From NCBI GenBank assembly GCA_951230915.1, contig OX579636.1, positions 8,633,001 through 8,697,000 on the forward strand: 64,000 nucleotides of DNA. Direction: 5' to 3'. The position numbers and the translations under genes were made by a program. Shown here in pieces: positions 1 through 12,891 of this stretch. The stretch is from Antitrichia curtipendula. Taxonomy: Eukaryota; Streptophyta; Bryopsida; Hypnales; Leucodontaceae. Below the pieces are notes generated by a model. The model was not told the DNA's origin and did not search any database. It worked only from the letters and a program-made list of their open reading frames with translations. Numbering within the stretch: position 1 is the first letter of the stretch; each line of letters starts with the position of its first letter.

Positions 1-2250
1 TATTACCTTAGTGATTTTGGAGGAAGTTTTTTTTTTCTAGAGTTCATTCAATGAAGGTAATAACTGCATTAGTTTATTCTAATAGTAAGGGCGCAATATT
101 AGTGTCACTAAATTCATTTATTTTTGTAGAAATTTGTACACTAATGTAATATTATAGCTTGCACTAAATTAATTATTTTATGAATAATGTGACTTTGATA
201 AATTAGTGTCACATGCACTATCAATAATAGTATGAGTCAATGTAGTATAATGAAGAAGGCCATTTAGCTATGTTCCTTTTGTACAGATACTTGTCTAATA
301 TGTTCCTTCATTGTATCATTACAAAATTTCCTACACATTGACAGTCAATAGTTTTAGTGTGTTTTTTAGTATTGTCTTGCATTCATGCTAAGAAGTCATT
401 ATGCAATATCAAAACAACATCCAAATTAGTATTGCAATGATATTATTTTGTATAAGCTGTATTCATATCTTGTATTGGAAAAAAGAAAAAGGAAGTAGTA
501 GTCTTTTTGTAAGGGTGTTGAACGTCTCTATTATGAGGTATTCTATGTAAAATTCAAGATTCCGCAAGATTTTTTTATTTTTTTGTATGTATAATGGAAG
601 GTAGAGTGCTCAAAATGTATTGAGTATTATTTTGTAAGATATGTGAAGAATGAATAAAAATTTGAATTGGTTCATAAACCAAAAAAAAATTCTTACAAGT
701 TTTAAACTATTAAAGTATATGTTTCTTACAAATCCAAAAAGTGGTCACTTCCACTTCCAAAGGCCAAATAGAAAATCAAACATCTACCCTAAGAAAATTT
801 TGTCCTTGCTTTAGTATGGCTACTAAAACATTATACTCATCACAATATCAAATAATAGCACAATGTAATATGGACTTGCATTGCAATTAATAAGTAACAA
901 AGTTGACAAGCTTCTTTACATTCATTGTCATTGTCATTGTCACCACTATAAGAAAAACGTGACCTATGCAACTAGCCAAAAATTGTTGTCCTCAATGACT
1001 CACCTACAACTTATGTGTCAAATTGAGCTTAAAATCTAACATATAAAAATTTGCATTCAATTTGATGCTTGAACAAAATTTGTGTCTTGCGTGTGCCATT
1101 TAGGTGAAGGGTATTACAAGCCTTGGGACAATGGACATTGTGTGTTTGAATCAATTGGTGAACAAACTTGTTTTGTTTAAAATGTGCACAAGTGTCTAGT
1201 GTACATGTTGTACTAGAATGTGCAATATTTTTTTGTTGTATTATTGAATGCTTTGTATGCCTAGTTGTGTGTTTTGACTTGTCTTTTGTGTACGTGGTCA
1301 CATAGATAAGGAGTGAATCTGGATGATTGCAACGCTCGCCTTTTGTTTCTTTATGAACAAATTTGATGTTGCTTCCTAGTATTGCATATCACAACCATGC
1401 CACAATAGCTACAAGCACTTCTTTGTGACAAATGATGAATCCAACTTCCACTCCTAAGGCAAGGCACACATTATTTTTGCCAAGACAAATGTCACATGAA
1501 GAAAGTGGATGAAATGAATATTTATAGTATTTGTGATGTGTAACATGGACTTCACTGAGTGACATACCCCTCAATGGACAATATGTTTTGAATCTTACTT
1601 GCATTGACTAATTTGAGACCCCAATGTGGCATAAAAAAATTTAAGCCTTTGTACAAGGATTGATGTACATAGACCGGTTGGATTTGGATTTGGATTTGGA
1701 GGAGCCACCAAATTCGGAGGAAAAAAATTCATGATTTATAACATTGTTGCGGTGAATAGCATCTATCATATACTTTAGCATAAATCTTTCCAACAACATG
1801 TCATGAATGGCTAAATTTCCTTGTATACAAGATATATAGACTAGAAATTAAATCACATTGATCCGATTGCCAAAATTATATGTGGATCTTCTTGTGAAAT
1901 TCATATCACCTATCATAGAAAAATCATATGGTGTGGGATATACACTTCTCCTTGAACGTTTAAAGATTAATACTTAACACTTGATAGTATATATTCTATG
2001 AGAGTACAAATCTCCATAACATATATAGAGGTAACTCTATAGGAAGGTTAGCCATAGATACATAAGTATGCAATTTAGATGAAAGTGATAATAGGTTGTT
2101 TTACCTTATATCAATCTAAGGTCTCTTCTTCTACTATCTAGATGCAAGAAATATAAAATAAGAAAAGTTAGAGTAGCTTTTTGAGGTAAAACAAATTGAT
2201 TATTCACCCCACCCACCCTCCCCTCCAATAAATGATTCTTCAACAAGCTA
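1..2250. other. AT-rich intergenic DNA, no gene seen
   Basis: Very AT-rich sequence with only short chance reading frames (best 90 codons on the minus strand, low complexity, rich in His/Lys/Thr). I see no conserved motif, no splice-ordered exons and no clear transposon ends here. Confidence 0.6.
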
Positions 2251-4389
2251 AGAGATGAATTCTTGGTTATTCAGTCATCTCCTTCCACTTGGAATTCTTC
2301 AACGAGTTGGGGGAACTAGGGCTCCCTACTGTGACTCATCTAAAAGTTTTGAAAGTTTTTTTACTTTTGAGGCCACCATTTTCAGGCCTTGGAGATACCG
2401 GCAGGTACAGAACCATGGCGGCCCTCCCCAAGCGTCCCTTCATATTCATTACTCGCGGAACCTCATTGTCGTCTCGTAACCGAAACCCTAACGCAGTTTC
2501 AAAACACATCGACAGAAGCAGTTGCAGTGCCGATCGAGAGAGAAAGAGCCCTCTCAAATGCTGTTTCATTTGTGTAAGCTAATGAGAGACAAACAATGTT
2601 TGAGTGAGAGTGGTAGCGCTCTGTTCCCTCAAGCTGCAATGTCATATTTGGTCGTCAAGCTGCTTGCGATGCTCTCATCAAAGGACAGGTTGCGATCTCC
2701 ACAAGGATCAGCTGTTTCCCTGATTATCTTTCTGTTTATGTCTTAGGTGATTCCGCAAGGTGAGGTTGGCACTAGAATTCTCCTTTCTCATATGTCCCGG
2801 TATGAGCATAAGGACAATGCATCAAATATCTTGTTTTTTATCTTGGATGTTTGAAATCGGAATGCTGGACGAATTCGTCATGGTGCAATGCATGATAGCT
2901 TAGTAGTTTCGAAATCCCTCTGCTTTCGCTACGGGTTTTCCTTCTTTTCTTTTCCTCCGTTCTTCTGTCTATCCTTATTGTGAATGTTCGCCAATATAAC
3001 GAAATTGACGTTTTAGTGATGGCAACAGAGTGTATGGGCTCTTACGTGTGGGTTCAACCCCTGCAGTTGTCACCAAAGTAATTAGCCAGACCAAGAACCT
3101 GTCATTAGCAGGTTGTTCACTTTTTTGAGTTTGATGTGTTTCGTCGATGTAGCCATGACGGATACTTTCCTGCTGAGTACATCCGTGTTTGATCATGATG
3201 ATGGATGATGATCCGTCTTTCTGGTGTGTTATCTCGAGTGTTAGTGTCTGTGTCTTAAGAAACGATGTTTCTACAGTTTGACGATTTGCATAATGACAGT
3301 GCTAATGAGGTTCCTGTAGGTACAGTTCTGAGTAGCTAGGGTCTGGATGGTAATCACCTTTTTCTGAAGGTTGTTCAAATAACATCCTCACGCATGGAGA
3401 ATCCTTTACGACATTTAACCATCATATCACTGTGTTTGCAGGCTTACTGCCATCAACTGTTTAGCTGGTCGATTGTTTGAGGAGCCACTTGAGTAGGACC
3501 TGTGTGTAATCACCTGAAGGGTTTAGTTTTGAATGCAGCTCATTCTATCCTGCAAGCTAGAGTTCACGGCATATCTGTTTGCTTTTAGGAATATGGATGA
3601 GGTTGTAATTCCGTGGCACATGATGGAATGTCCTTAAAAAGAAGATTTGTGACTAACTGGAAATCGACTCTTATTTCTGGATCTACCGTCTACGAGGAAC
3701 CATTTGGTCCTCGGAGGAGATCGTAGTATTTGCCAGCTCACCCAGTTCCAAAGTCAAGGTCCTAATCATCATGCTTTTCGACCAGGATTACGTGCAGAAT
3801 GTAAGCCATCAAGACCAAGGGGGAATCTGAGCTGCCGGTGTAGCTGCTGTTGCTGTTGACGATCTCAGACCGCTCTAGCCACAGTCATTGTTGAGCAGTG
3901 TGAATCGTGTTATCGGAGGTGGTAGAGGTGAGAATTGTGGTGTCTGTTGAATTGCCCGATGCGACTTCGATTTGATGGTGCATGAATATTCAGGGATTTT
4001 GCTCAGTTTCTGATTGGTGAACTAAAATATTCGGTTAAATAGTTTTCCCGATGATCAGAAAGTTGGGCACGTGTATAATACGCACTTTGTATGAACCATT
4101 CAAGCTGTGTTTAGCGAATTTTAGAACATTTTCTTTCTCAACGGCCGGGCGTTTATATCTTCTCTTCCTTCTTTTTCCTTTCCTTTTCTTCTTTTTCTGT
4201 CTTAGATCCCGCTTGGTGAGACCAGACGATGATTTGGTTATAGCGCCGAATCCAAATTCGGGCTTTCGAATGGGAAGAATTGAGGACTACCTTGGCTATC
4301 TTTATGGGAAAGCCGTAGTCAAGAGAATTCTGAATTTTTTATGAGGGCTGTGGATGAAATGTTCTGATTGCTTGGCGCTGTCAGAAGCA
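2251..4389 (+). other. GC-richer leader or promoter stretch upstream of the coiled-coil gene
   Basis: Base composition rises sharply relative to the AT-rich DNA before it. A telobox-like motif (AAACCCTAA) at 2483-2491, common in plant promoters and 5' leaders, lies within it. Short open frames are present (for example 2415-2582 and 4051-4344, plus strand), but neither resembles a family I know and neither connects by phase-consistent splicing to the coiled-coil gene. The stretch most likely holds the promoter and a spliced 5' leader of the gene at 4390; it could instead be a decayed gene. Confidence 0.35.
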
Positions 4390-7300
4390 ATGTCGCGTGC
4401 GATTCGGCAAATTGAGCGTCATCTCGAGAGGCTACTCAAAGAGCTCCAAGTAATTTCCAAACCCTAATCCTCAGCATCCCTCTCTGAGCCTCATGACAAC
4501 CTGTGACTGTTGATTATAGATGGCTCTGATTAATAACGGTTTACTTCTTGAAGGTAATTGAGAGAATTAAAATCCTTTTAATCCTATAGCCCTTTTATTG
4601 TCCTCCATAAGTTATCATCCCCCCTTGGTTTCTGAAATGTCTGCTTAACGGGTTCTTGTCTTAGGATGCATCAGTTGAAGATTAAGTGTCAAGACTTCCA
4701 TTCTAAAAATCGGAAGAAATATATAACATCGGCTGTTTTTGAGCTGACATTGTGATTGTATATAAAAAATCAGAGTAATCGAGGATTTTGTAGATTTGAC
4801 TCGGAATATTGTGCAGTCTGATTCGACTCTTGCAGGCCGCGGGGCTCTCGGTGACGTCTTTCCACCTGCATCTGATTCTGCTGGGGTCGACGTAAGTCAC
4901 CAGATACTTTAGTCCGACCTGAGAATATCAAGTATATTAAGAGCCCGTTCAGTGAATAATACTTCAAGGTTATCATACACATAGCACACAAATTAGACGT
5001 ACCCTTCCTCGTGCCGAAAGAATCTATTCACTGATGTAGAAGCATTTAGTTTGGACCGAATTAATTGGAAATAAATTCACTTATTGGATGAGTGTAAGGA
5101 GGCATGCAGTATCTTATGTTGTTAATATGTTAGAGAGTAAGATTATTGCTAGTGTTTCGTGCTAAAATCAACAAATTCTGGACACTGTGACAGGGATCCT
5201 GTGATCCTCTTGGGAAGGAGACGACAGCGAGCTCGCAGTTTTCTATAGTCTCAAATTCTGAATCTGATGATGCCTCTACCTCATCTGGTTGTAATTGCGG
5301 AAGTAAGATTTCCATGCACAGTCTCGCTTCCTTCTGCATTAGAGCTCATACTAGTGTTCGAGCTTATACTAGTTATATTAGAGCTTATCGGTGAAATACG
5401 ACCGTGTTGGAGTTCTCTGTACCATCCGCAATTATAGAATATTGCTGTTGTATCACAAGTAATTTCTTACTGACATTCGTCATTTTCCAGAAAATTGCAC
5501 CGTGAGCATTTAGTCCAAGTCCTATTTTTGCATACTGTATCATTGAAATTACATAATCCTTTACGCAAGTCATTATCAGAGGTTAAGCTTGGTTCGTGGG
5601 CTGCCGATATCACTTTCTCAGAGTATTATCGTGAGGAAACTGCCAAGTTGGTGCAGCAGTTTGGGGATAGCCGCGTGCAGGTCGCAACTCTTGAAGCCCA
5701 TATCGAGTTCCTTACGAGTAAAGTGGAAGAAAGAGAGACTTTGGACTCGCTCTACATACAAAGGTTAGGAACCAAATAATTTAAGGATCAAGTATCGAGG
5801 GCAATCGGAGACAAGCTTGGTTTCATAAGTCATTTCAACTACCACTAGACGACATAACTCTTCACAATGGGCTTTGTGGAACAAGACACTAGAGCCCATT
5901 TTAAAATTTTCTGAAGCGAGCAGCAAAGATGCTGATTTTGGAAACCTGTTTTGAAAATAATAATCGATTGTTTCGCTCACTTTCGTGGCCCTTGGTCGCA
6001 TGAATATTGACAAGGACAGGGGCTCGACTTTACGAGCACTAGAGGTTTAGAGTGGAAACATTGTATAATTCACTTTAGCTGGTGACTGCAGTGCAGATTG
6101 GAGGAAGAAATGTTAAGGTTGGAGGGGACGGTTGAGCAGGAAGTAAGCGATTTGGCTAGACGTCAGAACCAGGTATCGAAATGTTTGCAAAGTTGTAATT
6201 TGCATGGATGGTTATTTCAGTTTCATCATGGCCTTTAGGGATAAGAAGTATATACCGGTATACACCGATTGAGCTATTCTCATTCCGTCTCATTACAAGC
6301 TTGAAGACTCCTTTCATCCTCACATTCTGAAGTTTTTAAGGGTAATAAATTTGTGGTAAATAATTTCCTACAACTCCTGGCCTTTCTATCATTTTCAGTA
6401 CTTTGAGAAGATCATGTTTCCTTGCGCCTTGACATCTTGAAATTTCCAATCACCTTTGATGCAGGTCGGGCTAAAGGGGTCATCGCTTGAGGAGCAATTT
6501 AAGACAATCAAAGACTTCGACGTATCCGAGATATTGTATGTACTGGTACTAACATATGCTTGACTCCAGTCGAAACTGACAAACTGTTAAACTACTCTCA
6601 ACTTTCCAGGATGAGTAATTCCCCTATAATTTTGTGGATAGTGCAGTGAGCTACTGTAATGCACGGGAACTGTCTGCATGAATACGCATATTGACAACAT
6701 GCCTAACTCTTTAACCACCGTTACTCCGGTTTGGGGATTGTTGGAGGTGTAATTCGAAGCCCCCCAGTCTTTAAGGGTTAAGAGAGTCTCCATCAATTAG
6801 CCTCAACTGACACATTTGTTTGAGGACTGTCAATCTAGATTCAGTCGGATCAGGAGGGTATCGTTATTAATCAATTTCACTTCTCATCTAAGGTCTCAAT
6901 TCAAAGCTACGGTCTGATGAATTATCTGTCTCTTCTGGAGTAGGTACATGGAACTAAAATCTATCCCAGAGCAGCGACGAACTGCAAGGGAGCATATTCT
7001 GATTCTGGCATATGAGATGTTTCTTCGTGACCGAGAAGAGATCCAGGAACTGCGAATACCTCGAGATACCTCCAGGTCTGTCCTATCAAACTATCTCATG
7101 ATGTATGGTGGTGTGTTATCGTCGAACTTTTAGCACAATGTTTGATTGGCGATGTTTCATAGCAAGTATTTCCGTTTGTGGGCTGTTTCTGTGGAACTAG
7201 GGCTTCGGTGAAGCAACTATCGCTACCCAACTTGTGCTTTTATTCCTTTTCTTTTTACTATGTTTTTTTGGATGAGAATACTTTGATACTCAATATCTCC

Positions 7301-10300
7301 TTCCTTATAGGTCCAAATCTTGAGAAAATACCAATGTGCACAACCCCTCTTCAAGAGCTTTATGATCCTCACCATTGACCCTACAACTGTGGAGATTTAT
7401 GGCGATCTTTCTAGACTTCCAAAAGAGTTTGGTGTAGATGTCAGTAAATTCTATAGGCGTATCTAGAATGAATGGTATTTCAGCATTCTAGGAGTTCACC
7501 CCGGGATGAAGTTTGAATATTGTACTTCAAATAGCAGTAGTGGTACTTGTTGAGTAAGCTTTGCGAGCATGGGTTGTTAGAAGGATGCATAGCTGAACCA
7601 ACCCCGTGCAGGGAGGCCTTGACACGAGCAAATGATGAAGTGCAGAGGCTTACGGATGAATTGCATAGAGTGGCTGCTAATCATGATTTTGAACACCGTG
7701 AATCTGAGCTCGAACTGAGCAGAAAACTTGTCCTTATTGAGCAACTTGAAGCCGAGCGTCACGATTCCCGTGTGCAGGTAGAGGTTCTGAGTGCCAAAGG
7801 CTCATTATTTGACGATGTACTTTCAAAACTATCATTCTTTGAGATCGATGTAACTCGCCATACGTTTGTGCTTACACAGAATCTGCGATGAAATAGCTCT
7901 AACCAGCGACCAATACCAAAAGAGTTGATTCATTTATTGCTCTCGAAGATTTTAATCTTCAGGATCTCATACATGCACGCGTATTAGGTGCAAGGAAAAT
8001 TGGAGAATCTGCAGTCTACCAGCATTGATGCCGAGAATGGAAAAGCAGCCATGGCCGCTACCCTGCAAGTGGCCTTGCAAGAGAAGGAGAGTTTGCGAGG
8101 GTCAATTATGGAGAAGGATCATAACCTGGATCTCCTGAGCATGGATAAGGTTCTTCACCTGAGTTACGCAAAATGATGTTGAGTCCTCAAGTAGGAATGA
8201 TATGTTCAGTCCTCAAGTACTCATGCTCCTTTGCTTTAACTGCAGACATATTTGAGCAGAGAGGTTGAGTCCTTGAAAGACCAAGTAAGAAAATTAGAGT
8301 CTAAACTTGCGCAGCAGCACGAAAAATTGCAGGAAGTGAAGCGCGAACGTACAGAACTCCGCACGGAATCTCTAGCTGCTAATGAACGTTTTCAGGTCAG
8401 CTTCATGATTGTTAATAAGGCACTCACTGGAGAGTGAATATGAATGCTATTTTTCATTCTTGAGTTAGGGGTCCAAACTGGAGCATATCATTTGCGTTCT
8501 GTATTCAAATTTAGACTTTCATGTACGCACACTCGTGACCTAGACATTTTTCAGGCTGAGATTTTTCGAATCAAGGAGAACACGAACGAGTCCATTGAAC
8601 TAAATCGCAGAGAGTCCAATGCTATTGCTGATGAAAAACTTCGGTAAGTGGCCTTATGTAACTTTTGAATCAAATTCTTTGAGTTTGTACGTAGGTCTTC
8701 GTCAAAAGAATGGTCCGTTGCCTTGAAAGAAAATCAGACTAGATTGAGCCACATTGCTCGTTTTTCACTCTTTGTAGATCACGAAGTTTTTATGTGGATT
8801 ATTAAATTACGTTCTAAAATTTTGTGCTCAAAGTTAATGCAAGGACCGGCTTTGATGTTCAGCTTAGTGCGGAGGGATCTGCATTCGAGGGCAACATTAT
8901 ATGTGGTACTGTTTGCACCTTTGTAGTGACAGGTATTAGTCCCTGCATTATAATCCAATTCTCCTGAACCGGATCAACGACCACTAACACATCCGTTCAT
9001 GCAGCCATTGCTTCTTTATTGTATTTGGCCACATGGATGATGCAGGATATTTCGGGAAATGAGAGACGAAGCAATGGCAGCTGCTGAGATGTGTCGCACT
9101 GAATTGCGTGAAAGTAAAGCAGCATATGAGGAGCTTCTTTTCAAGTAAAATCTGGCTTATCCTTAGAAAAGGGGCAACAAACTCTTTTTCTCCACATATT
9201 GATGACTATTTGATTGACGGTCTGAGTGTGATCAACGACCAACGTTCAACCTCGTAATACTACAGTAATATTATGGACTTATTCCATTCTATGCTAGAAA
9301 CTTGGGATCTCCTCTGAGAGATGCCTAATGATCAAATCATTTTATGATCAACTTGGTGCTTGATGTCTGCATAATATCTTCATTTTGAATAAGTAAATCT
9401 TTCTCTTCATCCCCAATCATCAGGACAAGTGTAACATCATGCTAGAGCCCAACTGGGAAGAACCGGAAAGCTCCGATAGGCAGCTCCAAATTATCTCATA
9501 TAATTAACCCTATAAAGACCATGGAATCATGGTTTTGAAATGGCCACTTTCATTGCTCATACTGTGGATAGTAAAATGGAAATGAGACTTTTTTTATAGC
9601 ACTAGATTAGGTGAAGAGCATTTGCATGTGTTGGTTAAAAAATAAAAAATTGAATAAATAAAAATCATACATAAACTTGTCAAAAATCCTTTAAAAATAA
9701 AATAAAGGTCGAATCATGGCATCTTGGTCCTTAAAAGGTTAACGATCCTGCAATTTTTTTTTCTGATTTGGAATGTGGACAATGCTAATGACTTACAGGT
9801 TTAGAGAGCTTCACAGAGTAGCAGACTCGAAGGAAGCCGAAACTCAGAGAAATCTGGCTTTGACCAACTGTGAGCTAGACCAACTAAAATTTTTTCTTGC
9901 AGAGAAGACGAATTTCCTCGATCAGACCAGGCTTGAGAACGAGGCCTTGATTTTCAAATTAAAGGTTCGCTGTTGTAATGTGACAATTCAATTGTGCTAA
10001 TACTACCAACAACTTCAGGTCTAATTGTGATCTTACAACCAAGAGATTGTCCGGAATCCCTGGGTATGTGGAATCAGGCTATCAGTTTTTTATGCGTTGT
10101 TTAGCAAACATTACAAAATTTAGCAGGAGAATAATGTTATGTATCTCTCTTAGGTATCAGTGGAGAGCTGATTTTCTCCTCGTGTAACTTTATTGTTGAA
10201 AAACGAGGTAATTTTCATGAATTCCTTGCAGGAGCTCCACTTACGGATGTCTCCTGAAATTGTAGACCCAGACCCAGAAGCTCAATGAAGAAAAGACTGC

Positions 10301-11995
10301 GCTGGAGACCTCACTTCTTGAATTAAAGGAGGATTTGAAGATCACTCGAGACCAGCTCGAAGTTTTTCAGAGGGCGGAGGCGGCTAAACTAGAGAGTCTT
10401 GAGAGGGAGAAGGCCAAGTCGTTCTCAGTCTGGAGAGACGAAAATACTAAGGGCAGTGAAGGCAAATTGAAGAGTAGCGTACATGAAAATCAGCTGCTCG
10501 ATCAACCCAGGTATTTAAGTTCATAAATTTTACTTTCGGTAGCTGCATCAAAATCTCTATGAAGTCTTTTGCCCTCGCAAGAGCGTCCACAACAAAGTTT
10601 CCAAAAGTTTCGCTATCAATCTAGTAAGAATAATCACACGGGGACTTGAATATCTGCAATATAACCTTCTTGTCAGTTAAGGTGATCGGAGTATCAAAAT
10701 ACACTCTTGGCAGACCACTCCGACGCTAAACGTGAAAAACTAGTTTTTGCAGTCCTGCCCCTTATAGTTGTAGGTTAAGCCGAAGAATAATTGTCAAAAA
10801 TGTACAGGTTCAACTGGCAGGTTTACGTTTAAGCACCCTTGATTTGAGGAGACTCTACCGCATCATTCTTGTACGTCTCGATCCAGAAACAGTAATAAGA
10901 TGCTCTTTCATTTTGAACTACAATTCAGGCGTGTCACAAAGGAGAAAGAGAGGGTGCCTGTCCAATTGCATTCAGTACGAGGAGAAATTAGAAAACTACT
11001 TCGTGCACGAGGCTCAGTGGACCAGCTTCAAAGCTTGCTGAAAGAGAAAGGTGTGCCTCTTGGTGGGAGTAGATCGAATTCCGTCACCAATTACTCCAGG
11101 AGCAGTCTCGTGCACAAAGGCAAGCAGGCAGTGTCACCTCGAATTAGCAATTTGGACCGGAGTGCTTCTCCAACCAGGCAGGAGCTTCAGGTTCGAAAGA
11201 TAGAACTCTTGGCTTTCTCATCCTCGTCTGAAGTCTTCGAGTTGAGATCCTCAGAATACCGTAGTTTAAACCCTTCAAATCTGAGGATTTTATTACAGGC
11301 TTCGAATTTTACCTCTTCCGAATGGCAGATCGTTTTAATAGTACCGTCGTGAATTCTCCTATCAATTAGATAAATTTGAGCCGAGTTGATTTGAATGTAC
11401 GATTTGGAATGTATGATTTACGATGAACCATATCGTGATGGTTGCTTCACAGTGATGCTTAACTTTTGGCCGTAACCAACCAATCAACATTTCAGCTATT
11501 GAGATAATCGAAGAACGAATCTAGTATCGCCCGTCAATGTCTTCGTTCTCAAATTATATCTTTCCATCTCCAGAATCTGTCAATTGTCGTGGTTATCACT
11601 CTCTACACTGATAGTCTTGATCATTTGTCACTTACAGACGATGATGGAACACGGGGAGACGCCGCGAAGGTGCCACCAGCACAGAGCATGCCGTCCGCAT
11701 TATCCGAAAGTCTATGAAAAGCTGGTGGATGCTATGAGTAGAACAGGTTAGTTTTCAATTCGCTGCTGGTGCTCTTTACTGAAATCCCTTGATATGGTTT
11801 ATATTATCAGGGATCACCATTGCACAGGCGTCATGGATCGGAGCTATCGTCATTTCGTCAGTGTCAGAGCTTCTAGCAAAGGAAAGGATCCTACGATATT
11901 TCAACAGCTTACAGTGTAATTCAAGAGAGCATCACTCCTTACCAATAACACAAACAGGGTTGTCAATGAAATTAGAATTTTTCAGGAACTTATAA
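4390..11995 (+). CDS. Multi-exon coiled-coil protein, candidate PIBF1/CEP90-type centriolar satellite/basal body protein
   Basis: Seventeen phase-consistent exons: 4390-4449, 4836-4891, 5194-5302, 5580-5763, 6097-6172, 6465-6535, 6944-7075, 7612-7777, 7988-8149, 8246-8395, 8555-8643, 9046-9144, 9799-9964, 10266-10510, 10929-11190, 11638-11746 and 11811-11995. A small exon of 3n+1 bases between the first two is still missing. The product is about 770 residues: a short basic start, a Ser/acidic linker, then nearly continuous heptad-rich coiled coil and a Ser/Arg-rich tail. Exons 5-7 carry a pattern YxELKSIPE followed by a hydrophobic Y-E helix and REEIQELR. I recall the same order in animal PIBF1/CEP90, which is also about 757 residues long. 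CEP90 acts at centriolar satellites and distal centrioles in ciliogenesis; in a land plant this would fit sperm flagella. The 3' end is ambiguous: a donor near 11263 would give a hydrophilic tail stopping at 11717. Gene structure is fairly sure; family assignment is moderate. Confidence 0.6.
9508..9738. mobile_element. TTAA-flanked short element in an intron of the coiled-coil gene
   Basis: TTAA at 9504-9507 is followed by CCCTATAAAGACC; the other end reads GGTCCTTAAAAGG before TTAA at 9739-9742. The inverted ends and the TTAA flanks match the family described at 17278 and 37461. At 231 bp it has no coding capacity. It lies wholly between the exons ending at 9144 and starting at 9799, so it should be spliced out. 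Confidence 0.55.
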
Positions 11996-12114
11996 ACATC
12001 GTAATAGGAGAGATTCTCATGTTGTTTAAAAGTTTCTAAAACAGTGTAATTCATTGTAACCCCTCGGAACAGGATACATAGAGGTTGTCGTACCCTCTGC
12101 TGTATCTATTTTAA

Positions 12115-12442
12115 TCCCTTACCGTTCCTACGTCCCAATTCTGGATGATGAACAAAGAGGTTCCTGGTGCTTTTTAGACGACATAACTTCTCATTCATCG
12201 AAACCAAGGCTTGACTTTTTTAAACCACACTTTCTGTTTGTGATTGGTCAATTTGATGGACTTGAGATATATAATACTACCTCCGTTCCTGAAAAAGATC
12301 CGTGTTTCCTTTGTATTTTACAAAGGAAGTATATATTCATAAACAGAGGGAGTATATATTTTCATAAACAAAGGGAGTATATATTTATTAGATATAAGCA
12401 AAAACATGCCAAAATTCAAGAAAGGATTCAGGCGCTACAGGG
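12115..12442. mobile_element. TTAA-flanked element carrying a nested Stowaway-like insertion
   Basis: TTAA at 12111-12114 and 12443-12446 bound ends reading CCCTTACC at the left (after a T) and, inverted, CCCTGTAGCGCC at the right. Its right half is collinear with a second copy near 61430-61577, which ends in the same kind of TTAA border. The second copy lacks the block at 12278-12378, which identifies that block as a later insertion. Confidence 0.45.
12278..12378. mobile_element. Stowaway-like (Tc1/mariner) MITE with repeated end
   Basis: The left end reads TACTACCTCCGTTCC, close to the TACTCCCTCCGTTCC end known for plant Stowaway MITEs. The right end, the inverted GGGAGTATATAT, occurs in three successive near-copies (near 12328, 12348 and 12372). 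Comparison with the related sequence at 61484-61530 shows the empty site at a TA. The element is too short to encode protein. Confidence 0.6.
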
Positions 12443-12446
12443 TTAA

Positions 12447-12887
12447 TTTGAGATCTTTTTCATGAATGCCTTACAAGCTAGGTCACTTGCCTAACGTGCG
12501 GGTTTTTTATATGGATGCAGCTCCAGCTCCTTTCTCTCAAGTTCCGGCTTCTGCTTCGCTCTCTTCAGCTCCATCTCCACCTTCTCCAGCTCCACCTTCT
12601 GCTCCGTTCTCTCCTGGACCAACTCCAGCTGCATTAACTCCAGAACCACCTCCAGCTCCACCCTCTGCAGCTCAAAATTCATGTTCTTGAGGGTGAGCTC
12701 CTGTTTGGCATGATTTGAAACCGGTTTGGGTGTCCTCACTGTTTGTTTGAAGTCTGAAGAAGCTCATCTTACTCTTCTCTTTTCATCTGTCCTTCGAATT
12801 ACATTGAAACAATTCAAATATCTCGGTTGATTTGAAAGGGTACATTCACAGCAAAGGTGATGGAGTGATTGTAAGGTGGATTATAAA
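12447..12887. other. Low-complexity CTCCAG-type tract between two TTAA elements
   Basis: The core at about 12513-12680 is an irregular CTCCAG/CTCCAC microsatellite-like tract. On the plus strand it reads as a Pro/Ala/Ser-rich frame (12466-12690). On the minus strand (12491-12739) it reads as an 82-codon frame with Glu/Leu-rich heptads resembling a coiled coil. Neither has independent support, and both readings are explained by the repeat. No promoter or splice context was seen. Confidence 0.4.
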
Positions 12888-12891
12888 TTAA

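Noticed and set aside
3036..3075. tRNA-like B-box (GGTTCAACCCC)
   Set aside because: No A-box at proper spacing and no acceptor or anticodon stem could be folded around it.
12466..12739. Proline-rich protein (plus) or coiled-coil protein (minus)
   Set aside because: Both readings arise from an irregular CTCCAG-type low-complexity tract; no start context, splice sites or conserved ends support a gene.
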